Shown here one piece after another: positions 46,414 through 55,538 of a DNA stretch of 64,000 nt. The DNA comes from Sulfuricella denitrificans (lineage in GTDB: Bacteria; Pseudomonadota; Gammaproteobacteria; Burkholderiales; Sulfuricellaceae): contig NSJJ01000014.1 of NCBI GenBank assembly GCA_002632355.1, positions 23,609 to 87,608 on the forward strand. Direction: 5' to 3'. How positions within the stretch are numbered: position 1 is the first letter of the stretch; the number at the start of each line of letters is the position of its first letter. The notes beneath the pieces were generated by a model that saw only the letters and a list, made by a program, of their open reading frames with translations, did not search any database and was not told the origin of the DNA. The position numbers were made by a program, and so were the translations under genes.

Positions 46414-46451
46414 ACGGGGGGCGCTTGCATGCATTGCCAGCGGCGCCCCGT
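46414..46451 (-). terminator. Possible hairpin terminator after lpoB
   Basis: On the minus strand ACGGGGCGCCGCT pairs imperfectly with AGCGCCCCCCGT around a 13-nt loop. Only a short T-run (CTTT) follows, so the call is tentative. It lies just beyond the lpoB stop. Confidence 0.35.
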
Positions 46452-46459
46452 GACCAATT

Positions 46460-47074
46460 TCAGCGGGTGGTGGTTTTGCGGATTTCCTTTTCGTCCGCCC
46501 ACTCGATGACACCGGATTCAACGTTGACCAGCATCAGGCTGAATTTGTAATACACATCCTTGATATCGCTGCTGCGCTTGACGATGGAGGTAATGTTGCC
46601 CTCGACGCGGAAATCAGCGCCTTCCATCTGTCCGATTTTCTTGGATTTGCTTTTCTTGTACATGCCGGTCTGATTCTGGCGGATCAGCTCATCGGTCTGA
46701 TTTTGCATTGCATTGATATCCACGGCAAAACGCACGGCTCCGCTCTTGAGCAGCTGCGCCCGGATGGAGTCGGTGATGGCGCGTGTATCGATGTATTCGC
46801 TGGTCTTGTTCTTAACCTCAGCGATCGTGACCAGAGGGCGCTCCCTGGACTGGGTGACCGGGCGCGACTGAAGCATGGAACGAGCCATGCTCTCGGCGAT
46901 GGTCTGCAGGTCGGTGGAGCCGAATTCGTTGGTCACAGTTTCCACTGCCTTGGCATCGCCGTATTTTACCGGGCCGGAGGAAACTTCCGGAGAAGTCGTG
47001 GCGCAACCACCGAGGCCAAGGGCCATCACAGCAGTCAGGGAAAGAAGCAGCAATGAGGGGCGAGACATGTTCAT
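46460..47074 (-). CDS. lpoB: Penicillin-binding-protein activator LpoB-like lipoprotein
   Basis: A 204-residue lipoprotein with lipobox LGLGGC (Cys about 24). The domain VTIAEVKNKTSEYIDTRAITDSIRAQLLKSGAVRF and ADFRVEGNITSIVKRSS are typical of LpoB. LpoB reaches through peptidoglycan to activate PBP1b in E. coli. Gene order with YcfL-like and COG3014-like genes matches the conserved lpoB neighbourhood of gammaproteobacteria. Confidence 0.85.
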   Translation of the reverse strand: MNMSRPSLLLLSLTAVMALGLGGCATTSPEVSSGPVKYGDAKAVETVTNEFGSTDLQTIAESMARSMLQSRPVTQSRERPLVTIAEVKNKTSEYIDTRAITDSIRAQLLKSGAVRFAVDINAMQNQTDELIRQNQTGMYKKSKSKKIGQMEGADFRVEGNITSIVKRSSDIKDVYYKFSLMLVNVESGVIEWADEKEIRKTTTR

Positions 47075-47083
47075 GAGAAACTC

Positions 47084-47509
47084 CTATTCGTTAGGCCAGG
47101 TTGTCGTTGAAGAAGAACCGCTGCTCGTGGTGTTGTTGGGGCTTTGCAGCACCAGACGAAAGTCCGAGGCCTGGGGCGTTGGCGCCACCACGGTGATGAG
47201 GTGTTTCTGTTTGCCGTAGATAACGACCGGCTTCCAGGGCTCTTCATCCCAGACGCTGAAACCGGCATCATCCAGCCATTTGAAATGGTAAAACAATCTC
47301 TCGTTCGATGAACTGATATTGGTCACTTCTGCCTGGACATTGAGCAAGCCGTTGCGCCTGGCAACACGCAGGTCTGTCACCTTGAGGTAAGTCATTTCTC
47401 CCAGTTGTTCGAGCTTGCTCGCCATGGAATCGGCATGGACAGGCATGGCAGGCAGACCCAGGGCGAGCAGGAGCCCCAGAAAACCTAACAGTCGGGCTGG
47501 CATTTTCAT
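47084..47509 (-). CDS. ycfL: YcfL-family (DUF1425) envelope protein
   Basis: A 141-residue protein with a signal peptide (cleavage near VHA-DSMAS). The domain LKVTDLRVARRNGLLNVQAEVTN and FYHFKWLDDAGFSVWDEEPWKPVVIYGKQ is characteristic of YcfL. The C-terminus is a Ser/Thr-rich tail. It overlaps the COG3014 gene by 4 nt and is 9 bp from lpoB. No molecular function is known. Confidence 0.85.
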   Translation of the reverse strand: MKMPARLLGFLGLLLALGLPAMPVHADSMASKLEQLGEMTYLKVTDLRVARRNGLLNVQAEVTNISSSNERLFYHFKWLDDAGFSVWDEEPWKPVVIYGKQKHLITVVAPTPQASDFRLVLQSPNNTTSSGSSSTTTWPNE

Positions 47510-49017
47510 TGCGGCACTCCTTTAATGGGTTCGGTTTTGGCTTTTTGCTTCAGCGTCTTTCTCTTCACGGCCGACTTGGCAGCTTCATTCGTCGTATCGG
47601 TTGCCGCGGGTTCTGCGGTAACGGCTTCAGAGGAAGCGAGCAGTTGCGAAGGATACTGCGGCAGGGTTGCATACAGACTACTCCCCATCAAGCGCAAGGG
47701 GATGATGGTGTGTTTTCCAGCAACATCGGCCGTGACGGTTTTTGTCCCGAAAGGCCCGCTGATGCCGATAGTATGCCGGCCACTTGTCAGGATGGCGCGT
47801 GCAATCAAAATGTGTGATGGTAAAGTGCGCCATACGCGTTCATCGGCGCTTTCCGTCGCGATCGCCGCAATGGTCGTCAGCAGGCCGGCAATGGCGCTGC
47901 GGTCTGCCGCTTCCTTCTGTGCCACGGTCTTGGTAATGGCACGAATGGTGCCGCGCAGCACGATGCCGGGCATATCGTCCTTCAGCGCGCGGCGCGCCAT
48001 GGCATCGATATTTGTAATCTGGTAAACGGAAAGCGTGTTCTTGCCATCGACATTCAACTGCGCGGGAAGAAACACGGACTTGTCGGATTTGATCACAGGA
48101 AAGGAAATGGGCACCGCGCCCCAGGTATTCTTGTAGGGAACAGGAATGGGAACCGAGACGGACGAGCGCGCTGGTGCAGACCCGGCCTCGACCACGATCA
48201 GGACATCGCTCTCGTTGGCTTTGAGTTTCCTGGCACGGCTTTCCAGCCCTTTCAAACCTTCCTCCAGCCATTTGACATCCGGCCGCAACTCGATCGCCTT
48301 GCGATAGCCGGGCGCGGCCAGGCCGGGCTCATTCAGCGCCTCGTAGACAAACCCCGCGAGATAATGGCTGAAAGCACTCTGGTAACCGTTCTTGAGGGCA
48401 ATGACTTCGGGGTCGTCGAGTGTTTCCACGGGATAACCCTTGAGATCCTTGATCTCGGTTTTGACCTTGCGCTGCTTTGCGTCTTCCTCCACATTGGCGA
48501 CTTCCCTGGCGCGCAATTCGGCAATAATGGCTTCACGTTCGTGGGTTTTCTTGATTTCGATGCGCGCCGCATCCCAATTCCAAAGCGCGAGATGATCCAG
48601 CGCAAGACGGGTCGAAAGCATCACCTTTTCGTAATCCTGACCATCATAGCGCCGCGTCTTGTCATTGATAAGCACACTGCCGATGTTGCCGATCAGTTTT
48701 TCCGGGCTGGTTTTGGCTTCTTCTTCCCAGATCTTCACCTTCTCGTCCGCCAGCAGCCAGGCATCCCGGCTTTCTGGCAACTGGCTTTTCAGGCGCAGCA
48801 ATTCGCCCTTTTCAAGGTAATACAACAGATCCTTGTCAGCAGCGGAATTGTTTTTCTCGAGTTCCTGCAGCGCCTGGTCGACATGGCCACTGGAAACCAT
48901 GCCTACGGTCTGTTTCAGTTCCGAGTCATAGCTGCGCATGGTACCGGCACATCCGCCGGCAAGTAGCGCGGCCAGCACGACAGCAAGGTATCTGGATGCT
49001 GCATGGATTCGCTTCAC
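47506..49017 (-). CDS. COG3014-type TPR-like lipoprotein
   Basis: A 503-residue lipoprotein. The GTG at 49017 is chosen because GAGG lies 8 nt upstream and it yields a clean signal peptide with lipobox LLAGGC. The N-terminal half is helical and TPR-like (LYYLEKGELLRLK, SAFSHYLAGFVYEALNEP). The C-terminal half is beta-rich with DVLIVVEAG and PVPYKNTWG. The last 40 residues are a Lys/Thr/Ala-rich tail. It leads the lpoB gene set. The function is unknown, presumably linked to LpoB-controlled cell-wall synthesis. Confidence 0.75.
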   Translation of the reverse strand: MKRIHAASRYLAVVLAALLAGGCAGTMRSYDSELKQTVGMVSSGHVDQALQELEKNNSAADKDLLYYLEKGELLRLKSQLPESRDAWLLADEKVKIWEEEAKTSPEKLIGNIGSVLINDKTRRYDGQDYEKVMLSTRLALDHLALWNWDAARIEIKKTHEREAIIAELRAREVANVEEDAKQRKVKTEIKDLKGYPVETLDDPEVIALKNGYQSAFSHYLAGFVYEALNEPGLAAPGYRKAIELRPDVKWLEEGLKGLESRARKLKANESDVLIVVEAGSAPARSSVSVPIPVPYKNTWGAVPISFPVIKSDKSVFLPAQLNVDGKNTLSVYQITNIDAMARRALKDDMPGIVLRGTIRAITKTVAQKEAADRSAIAGLLTTIAAIATESADERVWRTLPSHILIARAILTSGRHTIGISGPFGTKTVTADVAGKHTIIPLRLMGSSLYATLPQYPSQLLASSEAVTAEPAATDTTNEAAKSAVKRKTLKQKAKTEPIKGVPQ

Positions 49018-49137
49018 GGCCCGTTCCTCTTGATTATTGTTTGCCGGGCGGCATATTTGGATCAACCACTCCCATAACGATTTTGATTCTAGTAGTGCCC
49101 CATTGCGAAGTCAACGCGGCTAGAACAATCGAAAAAC

Positions 49138-50046
49138 TTACTCGCTGGCGAGTTGGTCGGCGCTGGTAAAAATCCAGGTACGGGTGATGCTGAGGATATC
49201 GGTATCCTTGCGGATATTGTCCGGCAGAGGGGCGAACGGGCCTGCCAGTTCGACGATGCGCCTGGCGGCAGCATCCAGCACCTTGTGGCCGGAAGAACGG
49301 TTGATTTCGATGTTCTCCACACTGCCATCGGAACGGATTGACACAGTCAGCTGCAACTGGCCATACAGCTTCTGCTGCTTGGCCGCCTCAGGATAATTCA
49401 GGTTGCCGACCTTTTCCACCTTCATGCGCCAGTCTTCCACATATCGGGCGAAGCGGTATTCCTGCGTGCGCGCCCCGATGAATTTGCGGCGCGGCAGTTT
49501 CTGGTAATTGTCCCAGTCGCGCGAAATCTGCGCCTCCAGCCGGGCCGCCTCAAGGCTGCGCTGCACCAGCTCGGTGGCGTTGGGTTTCACCGCAGCCTCG
49601 CTTGCCTGCGGCGACTGCGTGGTATTGGGGGATTGCGTAACGTTCAGTTTCGACCTGGTCTGGGTCATCAGGCGACGCGCCTGCTGCTCCAGCTCGACCA
49701 CCCGCTGCTCGCGCTGCTGCAGGGAGGGGTCGGGATTTGGCCGATCAAGCGTGGGCAGGGGGCTTTTGGCGCGCCGGTTAGCCTCGGTATTGCCACCGCC
49801 ATCGAGATTTGCCTGGGCCAGCGCATCCGCCTTGACGGGCTTGCTGGAAGATTTGCTGTTGACCAGCACCACTTCGAGATAGGCAGCCGGGCTGGGCAGC
49901 TGCTTCAGCACCGGTGCGGCAAAGTGAACTGTCAGAACAAGGGCGTGCAGCAGCGCCGAAACCAGCAACATCAAACCCAGTCGCGAAGTATCTCCGGGGC
50001 TGGCTGCGAGTGCAGTCACCGCTTGCTTATTCATAAAAATTGTCAT
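49138..50046 (-). CDS. TonB-family protein
   Basis: A 302-residue protein with one N-terminal membrane helix (LGLMLLVSALLHALVLTVHF) and a periplasmic part. A central Gln/Arg-rich coiled-coil-like section is followed by a TonB C-terminal domain: YPEAAKQQKLYGQLQLTVSIRSDGSVENIEI and AAARRIVELAGPFAPLP. The proline-rich spacer of classical TonB is short. No exbB/exbD genes are adjacent, so it may use others elsewhere or serve another envelope role. Confidence 0.85.
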   Translation of the reverse strand: MTIFMNKQAVTALAASPGDTSRLGLMLLVSALLHALVLTVHFAAPVLKQLPSPAAYLEVVLVNSKSSSKPVKADALAQANLDGGGNTEANRRAKSPLPTLDRPNPDPSLQQREQRVVELEQQARRLMTQTRSKLNVTQSPNTTQSPQASEAAVKPNATELVQRSLEAARLEAQISRDWDNYQKLPRRKFIGARTQEYRFARYVEDWRMKVEKVGNLNYPEAAKQQKLYGQLQLTVSIRSDGSVENIEINRSSGHKVLDAAARRIVELAGPFAPLPDNIRKDTDILSITRTWIFTSADQLASE

Positions 50047-50081
50047 TTACAGACAAAAGTCTAAGCCCTTGAGGACGGGTG

Positions 50082-51953
50082 TCAAGCGGCCAGCTCCAGC
50101 GGCTTTTCGGCGTGAAACTTGCAGCGCACTTCCAGTTCCAGCAAATCCACCGCGCTGAGCTCCAGTTCGACGCGGGTGCCCGGTGCCAGTTCCGGCATGC
50201 CGAAGGCGCGCGTCACCAGCGGCAGACGTTCGAAACGCACCAGATTTTCCTTGATCAGGGTGGCGTGCGCCGTGCTCATGCCCTCCTGTTGCAGGTAGCG
50301 CAGACACCAGTAGCGTTCCATGCTGCGCTGCACGTTGTTGTAGGCATCATAGGCCAGCTCGAAATCGCGGATAGCGGAAAACAGCTCCTCGCTGTTCGGC
50401 GCGTAGGGCGGCTCCTGGCCGTTGATCAGGGCGATCAGCTGGCGCTGGTTGAGCAGGTCGACATAGCGCCGCAAAGGTGAACTGGACCAGGCGTATTGCG
50501 CCACCCCCAGGCCCTGGTGCGGCGCCGCGCTGGTGCTCATGCGCACTTTTCCGCCCCCTTGGCTGCGGTAGATCGCCGCCACCCCGGCCTCGCTGAGCTG
50601 CCTGGCCCAGTGCGAATTGACCTGGATCATCAGCTCGGAAACCACCTTGTCGATCGGCGAACCGCGCGGGCGCTCGATGATGTCAACGCGCTCGTTTTCG
50701 AAAATGAAATTGTAATCCTTGTACTGGTTCTGGCTATCCGCCTTGCCGCGCACCTGCTCAAGCCGGGAAGCGAATTGCCACAGCATTTCCAGCTCCGCCT
50801 TGAAAGCAAAGTCCGGCGCATTGCCGCGGGCCAGCGTCTCCGCATTGAATACCGGCTCCAGCGTGTCATGGCGCAGGTTGGTGGCGATATGCACGCGCTC
50901 CACCCGGCTTTCGATGCGCTCGATGGCGTACTCTTCCGGTGTCACTTCGAGGTACATGGAAAGCGCCGGATTGGCGGTGCCTTCGTTGAGCGTGAAGCAG
51001 TTCACCACATCGTCCGGCAGCATGGTGATCTTGCGGCCCGGCATGTAGATGGTGGAAAGGCGCCGCAGTGCGATATTGTCGAGATCCGAGCCCGGTCCGA
51101 AGCCCAGTGCCGGGGCGGCGATGTGAATGCCGATCTGCCAGTTGCCGTTGGGCAGGCGCTCTACCGAGAAGGCGTCATCGATTTCCGTGGTGGAGGCATC
51201 GTCGATGCTGAACGCTTCCACTTTCGCCAGGGGAAGGTCGTGGTCGCACGCAAATCCGCCCACGATGTCGAAATCCGTGCCGCGCGGGAAATGCTCCAGG
51301 ATGAAACGCCGGTAATGGAATTCGTGGCTGTCGGGTATCGCGCCGCACTGCTCCAGCAGCCGGGCCGGCAGCAGGCCGGTCTCGGCGCAGGCTTTTTCCA
51401 GCGCCTTGTACTCCAGTGTGTTCTTGTCCTCGCGGTAAAGCAGCATTTCGATGACTTGCGGAGTAAAGGCATCGGGCAGGGTCGAGGCGCAAAGCTGCTC
51501 GACATAGACTGCCACCGTGGCGGCCTGCTGGCGCTTCTTCTCCTCGGAAGCCAGCGCCGCCCGGAGATTCTCCTCCGGTGCTGCCTTGTAGCGCCCCTTG
51601 CCTTTCTTGTAGAAATACATCGGGGCGGAATGCAGCCGCAGCGCCACGGCTGCCGCCTCGACCGGGTTGGGCGCATGGCCGTAATACTCCTGCGCCAGCT
51701 CGCTGAACATAAATTCATCCGTGCCGCAGCACTGCCACAGGAAATCGGTGTCCAGTTCGCCTGCGGCGGCATCGGCGGCATCCATGAAACCGCTCATGGG
51801 CGGATTTTCGAAACGCAGCAGCACGTTGCCGGCCTTGATCTTGGCGCGCTTGCCGTGCGGCGTTTCCACCTGCAGCGAACTGGTGTTGTCGGCCATGACG
51901 TTCGCCACCTTGATGGCGCCGTCTTCTTCGTACAATACGTTCATTGATGTCAT
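50082..51953 (-). CDS. RNase II-type (RNB-domain) exoribonuclease
   Basis: A 623-residue protein. The RNB domain is clear: AFSIDDASTTEIDDAFSVERLP contains the metal-binding aspartates, with LRRLSTIYMPGRKITMLP and WSSSPLRRYVDLLNQRQL near the RNA channel. It would degrade RNA 3' to 5'. The N-terminal domain is atypical compared with E. coli RNase II/R, and no C-terminal S1 domain is obvious, so I give no gene symbol. Confidence 0.88.
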   Translation of the reverse strand: MTSMNVLYEEDGAIKVANVMADNTSSLQVETPHGKRAKIKAGNVLLRFENPPMSGFMDAADAAAGELDTDFLWQCCGTDEFMFSELAQEYYGHAPNPVEAAAVALRLHSAPMYFYKKGKGRYKAAPEENLRAALASEEKKRQQAATVAVYVEQLCASTLPDAFTPQVIEMLLYREDKNTLEYKALEKACAETGLLPARLLEQCGAIPDSHEFHYRRFILEHFPRGTDFDIVGGFACDHDLPLAKVEAFSIDDASTTEIDDAFSVERLPNGNWQIGIHIAAPALGFGPGSDLDNIALRRLSTIYMPGRKITMLPDDVVNCFTLNEGTANPALSMYLEVTPEEYAIERIESRVERVHIATNLRHDTLEPVFNAETLARGNAPDFAFKAELEMLWQFASRLEQVRGKADSQNQYKDYNFIFENERVDIIERPRGSPIDKVVSELMIQVNSHWARQLSEAGVAAIYRSQGGGKVRMSTSAAPHQGLGVAQYAWSSSPLRRYVDLLNQRQLIALINGQEPPYAPNSEELFSAIRDFELAYDAYNNVQRSMERYWCLRYLQQEGMSTAHATLIKENLVRFERLPLVTRAFGMPELAPGTRVELELSAVDLLELEVRCKFHAEKPLELAA

Positions 51954-51969
51954 TTCAAAATTAAGGGGT

Positions 51970-52041
51970 TCACCGCAAAGACGCCAGACACGGCAGAAAG
52001 TTCTCTATTTTCTGCTTTGCATCTTCGCATCTTTGCGGTTT
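51970..52041. repeat. Palindromic repeat, short copy 4
   Basis: A 72-bp version of the AACCGCAAAG family. The left arm is CACCGCAAAGACGCCAGAC and the right arm ends GCATCTTTGCGGTT. The internal 50 bp present in copies 1-3 is absent. It occupies the gap between mpl and the RNase gene. Confidence 0.75.
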
Positions 52042-52059
52042 GAATGTGCCGTTCAACAA

Positions 52060-53394
52060 TCAACGGGCCAGCAGCGCAGCCAGAAGCCTGCCATGCACGC
52101 CGCCAAAGCCGCCGTTGCTCATCACCAGCACATGATCACCGGGGCGTGCAGCGCTGGCTACGGCGCTCACCAGAGCGGTCAGATCGTCGAAAGTCGCAGC
52201 CTTGTCCTGCAAGGGAGCCAGCGCGGCGGCGGCATCCCAGCCCAGATTGGCGCCATAGCAGAATACCTGGTCAGCGTCCCTGAGGCTGGCGGGCAGGGCA
52301 TCCTTCATCACGCCCAGCTTCATGGTGTTGGAGCGCGGCTCCAGCACTGCCAGAATGCGCGCACTGCCCACTTTCTGGCGCAAGCCGGCCACGGTGGTTT
52401 CGATCGCGGTCGGGTGGTGGGCGAAATCGTCATACACCGTGATGCGATTCACCACGCCGCGCACTTCCATGCGCCGTTTCACATTGCGGAACTGTGCCAG
52501 CGCCTCGATGGAGACTTCGGAGGGAATCCCGGCATGACGCGCCGCGGCAATCGCCGCCAGGGCATTCATGCGGTTGTGCTCACCCAGCAGGTCCCATTGC
52601 AGCCGGCCCTGGAAGGCTTCCTTGAAGGCGATGGTGTCGGCGCCGCCCATGATCCAGCCATCCGCCACGCCGAATTTTTCCACCTGCGTCCAGCAGCCGC
52701 GCGCCAGTACCCGCTCCAGGCTGGACTCGCGGCCGTTGGCGACGATCAGTCCATTGCCCGGCACGGTGCGTACCAGATGGTGAAACTGGGTTTCGATCGC
52801 GGCCAGATCGGGAAAGATGTCTGCATGATCGAATTCCAGATTGTTCAGGATCGCCGTGCGCGGACGGTAATGCACGAACTTGGAACGCTTGTCGAAAAAG
52901 GCCGTGTCGTACTCGTCCGCCTCGATGACGAAGAACGGGGTCTCGGTCAGGCGCGCAGAAATGCCGAAATTCTGCGGCACGCCGCCCACCAGAAAACCCG
53001 GCTGGAGGTTGCCGTATTCGAGTATCCACGCCAGCATCGAGGAAGTGGTAGTCTTGCCGTGGGTACCTGCCACCGCCAGCACCCATTTGTCGTGCAGCAC
53101 GTTCTCCGCCAGCCATTGCGGACCGGAAATGTAGGGCAGGCCGCGGTTGAGGATTTCCTCCATGAGCGGATTGCCGCGGCTCACCACGTTGCCGATCACG
53201 AAGACATCCGGCTCCAGCCTGATCTGCGCGGCATCGAAGCCTTCGATCAACTGGATGCCCATGGCTTCGAGCTGGGTGCTCATGGGAGGATAGACGTTGG
53301 CATCGCAACCGGTGACCTTGTGGCCCGCCTGCTGGGCGATGGCGGCGATACCGCCCATGAAAGTACCGCAGATGCCGAGAATATGAATATGCAT
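52060..53394 (-). CDS. mpl: Murein tripeptide ligase Mpl
   Basis: A 444-residue Mur-type ligase that reattaches recycled L-Ala-gamma-D-Glu-meso-DAP to UDP-MurNAc. The N-terminus HIHILGICGTFMGGIAAIA, the ATP motif VAGTHGKTTTSSML, IEADEYDTAFFDKRSKF and DDFAHHPTAI are characteristic. It functions in peptidoglycan recycling, fitting the nearby mltA and lpoB genes. Confidence 0.95.
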   Translation of the reverse strand: MHIHILGICGTFMGGIAAIAQQAGHKVTGCDANVYPPMSTQLEAMGIQLIEGFDAAQIRLEPDVFVIGNVVSRGNPLMEEILNRGLPYISGPQWLAENVLHDKWVLAVAGTHGKTTTSSMLAWILEYGNLQPGFLVGGVPQNFGISARLTETPFFVIEADEYDTAFFDKRSKFVHYRPRTAILNNLEFDHADIFPDLAAIETQFHHLVRTVPGNGLIVANGRESSLERVLARGCWTQVEKFGVADGWIMGGADTIAFKEAFQGRLQWDLLGEHNRMNALAAIAAARHAGIPSEVSIEALAQFRNVKRRMEVRGVVNRITVYDDFAHHPTAIETTVAGLRQKVGSARILAVLEPRSNTMKLGVMKDALPASLRDADQVFCYGANLGWDAAAALAPLQDKAATFDDLTALVSAVASAARPGDHVLVMSNGGFGGVHGRLLAALLAR

Positions 53395-53446
53395 AGGGCC
53401 CGAATTATAGCCTGAACAAGGGCTTACGGGCTATCATCTGTATCCG

Positions 53447-53523
53447 CGTCATTGCGAGGAACGAAGCAATCTCGCATATATACGAAATCAAAAACGGATT
53501 GCTTCGCCTTGCTCGCTATGACG
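53447..53523. repeat. GTCATTGCGAGG palindromic element
   Basis: The left arm GTCATTGCGAGGAACGAAGC and the right arm GCTTCGCCTTGCTCGCTATGAC are imperfect inverted repeats around an AT-rich centre (77 bp). This type of small dispersed palindrome, seen in many bacterial genomes, is known to me from memory. It lies in the gap between mpl and the DUF2279-like gene. Confidence 0.75.
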
Positions 53524-53528
53524 AGCAA

Positions 53529-54467
53529 TTACAGGCGATGATCTGCCAAGGCCACAGTGCCGGGAATCTGCAACACCTCAAGCACACCGCCGGTCACCTG
53601 CTGAGTCCGGCTTCCGCGGCTGTCCCTGAAAGCGGTCACACCCAGCAGTTCCGCCATATTCAGCGAAATGCCATAATAAAGATGGCGACTGCGTTCTTCT
53701 CCCAGGTTCGGCTCATAGCCGCGCGAGCCATAGCCCAGCGCCAGTTCGAAATAGCGCAACGGCTCGATGCGGCGCAAGGCGGGAATGCCGCTGGCCTTGA
53801 TCGCCAGCAGATAAGTCTGGCCACTGTGGTCATCAACCAGGTCGATCTGGCCGGCCCGCCGTGCATCGCTGGAAGGCCAGTACATGAGACGGAAATCCAG
53901 CACGGCATCGAGCTCCGGGTTTTTCTCCAGCAGCATGCCGAGACCCGTACCCATCGTATTCATGATCAGGTCTTCCTTGCTGAAGCGGTAATGGGAGGAA
54001 AAGCCGTCCCCCACTTCGACCGCCAGCATGCTGCCCCAGGCAGTGGCAGCAGCCAGCCAGGCAGCCGTCTGGCTGTCATGCCCGGCCCATTCGAAGGCGC
54101 GGGTCAGGATGCGGGTGCCCACGTAGGTCGAGTACATGTGGCCCAATTTGTCGGCGCCGCCGGTGTAGGTATTTTGCCCGAACCAACCCTCGTTGACAGT
54201 CCGGAAGTCACTGCTCATGCCGCTTTTCCACCAGTGTGCCGAGCCGTACCAGAGCAGGGCGGTTGCGGCGCCACCGATCAGGATACGTGTGCGGAACTGC
54301 TTTTGCGCCTCTGTCCGCAAGGAATCGGTGTCCAGTGCAGGCAAGGTGGAAGCATCAAAAACGATATGCGGTTCATCTGCGGGCGCTTCTCTGGAATACG
54401 AGACTGGCGACCAACACAGGACAAGCGTAGCCACTAGCAATGAAAGCTTTGTGAACTTAGGCTGCAC
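53529..54467 (-). CDS. DUF2279-like envelope protein
   Basis: A 312-residue protein. The GTG at 54467 is chosen: GGAG lies 7 nt upstream and the product begins with a signal peptide ([25 protein letters not shown]). It overlaps the xth stop by 11 nt. The stretch [29 protein letters not shown] and [27 protein letters not shown] resembles YfiM/DUF2279 proteins, with conserved Asp/His that could bind metal. Function unknown. Confidence 0.7.
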   Translation of the reverse strand: MQPKFTKLSLLVATLVLCWSPVSYSREAPADEPHIVFDASTLPALDTDSLRTEAQKQFRTRILIGGAATALLWYGSAHWWKSGMSSDFRTVNEGWFGQNTYTGGADKLGHMYSTYVGTRILTRAFEWAGHDSQTAAWLAAATAWGSMLAVEVGDGFSSHYRFSKEDLIMNTMGTGLGMLLEKNPELDAVLDFRLMYWPSSDARRAGQIDLVDDHSGQTYLLAIKASGIPALRRIEPLRYFELALGYGSRGYEPNLGEERSRHLYYGISLNMAELLGVTAFRDSRGSRTQQVTGGVLEVLQIPGTVALADHRL

Positions 54468-55230
54468 GACTGATCTCCGCGATGACAGGCGCATGGTCGG
54501 AAGGCCGTTCCAGCTTGCGCGGCTCGATATCAACCCGGCATGAGCCGCAATCCGGAACCAGCTTATCGCTCAACAGGATATGATCGATACGCAAGCCCAG
54601 TTTACGCCGGAAAGCATGCATCCGGTAGTCCCACCAGGTGAATGCCCCCTCGTCCTGCGGGAACAAACGGAAGCTGTCTTTTAGCCCCAATTGCAGCAAC
54701 TTGTGGAACGCTTCGCGCTCCGGCACGCTGCACAGCACCGAGCCTTCCCATGCCTTGGGGTCATGCACATCGCGGTCTTCCGGCGCGATATTGTAATCCC
54801 CCAGCAAGGCCAGCCGCGGATAACGCGTCAATTCATCCTTGAGCCAGGATATCAGCGCGTCCAGCCATTGCAGTTTGTACTGGTACTTGTCCGAATCCAC
54901 GCTCTGGCCATTGGGTATATACACACAGACGATGCGCACGCCGTCGAGCGTCGCGGCCAGCACCCGTTTCTGCTCATCCTCATAACCGGGGATACCTGCG
55001 CAGACATCCAGCACCGTCCCCTTGCTCAGGATGGCTACGCCGTTATAGGCTTTCTGGCCCGAATAAGCGGCGTGATAGCCCGCTGCCTCGATTTCAGCCA
55101 GAGGGAAATTCCTGTCTTCCAGCTTCAGTTCCTGAAGGCACAAGGCGTCCGGCTGATGCTGGCTCAACCAGTCCAGCACGTGAGGCAGGCGAACCTTGAG
55201 GGAATTGACATTCCACGTTGCAATTTTCAT
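54457..55230 (-). CDS. xth: Exodeoxyribonuclease III
   Basis: A 257-residue AP endonuclease/3'-5' exonuclease for base-excision repair. Catalytic motifs are complete: [17 protein letters not shown] (Glu), [15 protein letters not shown] (Asp, Asn), RIDHILLS and [10 protein letters not shown] (Asp, His). Start and length are standard. The downstream DUF2279-like gene overlaps its end. Confidence 0.96.
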   Translation of the reverse strand: MKIATWNVNSLKVRLPHVLDWLSQHQPDALCLQELKLEDRNFPLAEIEAAGYHAAYSGQKAYNGVAILSKGTVLDVCAGIPGYEDEQKRVLAATLDGVRIVCVYIPNGQSVDSDKYQYKLQWLDALISWLKDELTRYPRLALLGDYNIAPEDRDVHDPKAWEGSVLCSVPEREAFHKLLQLGLKDSFRLFPQDEGAFTWWDYRMHAFRRKLGLRIDHILLSDKLVPDCGSCRVDIEPRKLERPSDHAPVIAEISRAA

Positions 55231-55253
55231 GAATGTCCGAGGTCTCTATTCAG

Positions 55254-55494
55254 TTAAACCCAAATAATCCATTAGACAGCTCTGCGAGCCTATACGAGTG
55301 CACCCGCAAGGAGTACGCCGGCGGGTACCCGGTTGCAACGCAACCACCCTCCCGCTGCTGGCGGACGGATTTGCGGTCATTTTTCGTGCTTGTTCGTCGT
55401 CCATGGAATAACCATGGACTTCTCTCAAGCCCAAAAACTGCCTCGCAAACCGCCTCGCCATCATCTCGTGTCCTAATAAATTATCTGGGTTGAA
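55254..55494. mobile_element. 241-bp MITE-like element
   Basis: Terminal inverted repeats of 23 bp match at 18 positions: TTAAACCCAAATAATCCATT (left) and, read inward from the right, TTCAACCCAGATAATTTATT. The interior has no gene; a minus frame spans the element but depends on its palindromic nature. It fills most of the 308-bp gap between xth and the sulfurylase homologue. A related single end lies at 19217-19250. No target duplication could be fixed with certainty. Confidence 0.65.
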
Positions 55495-55538
55495 TTTTAA
55501 TGTTGTCAGAAGCCATGTGCGGCACCTGCGGGCTGAAA

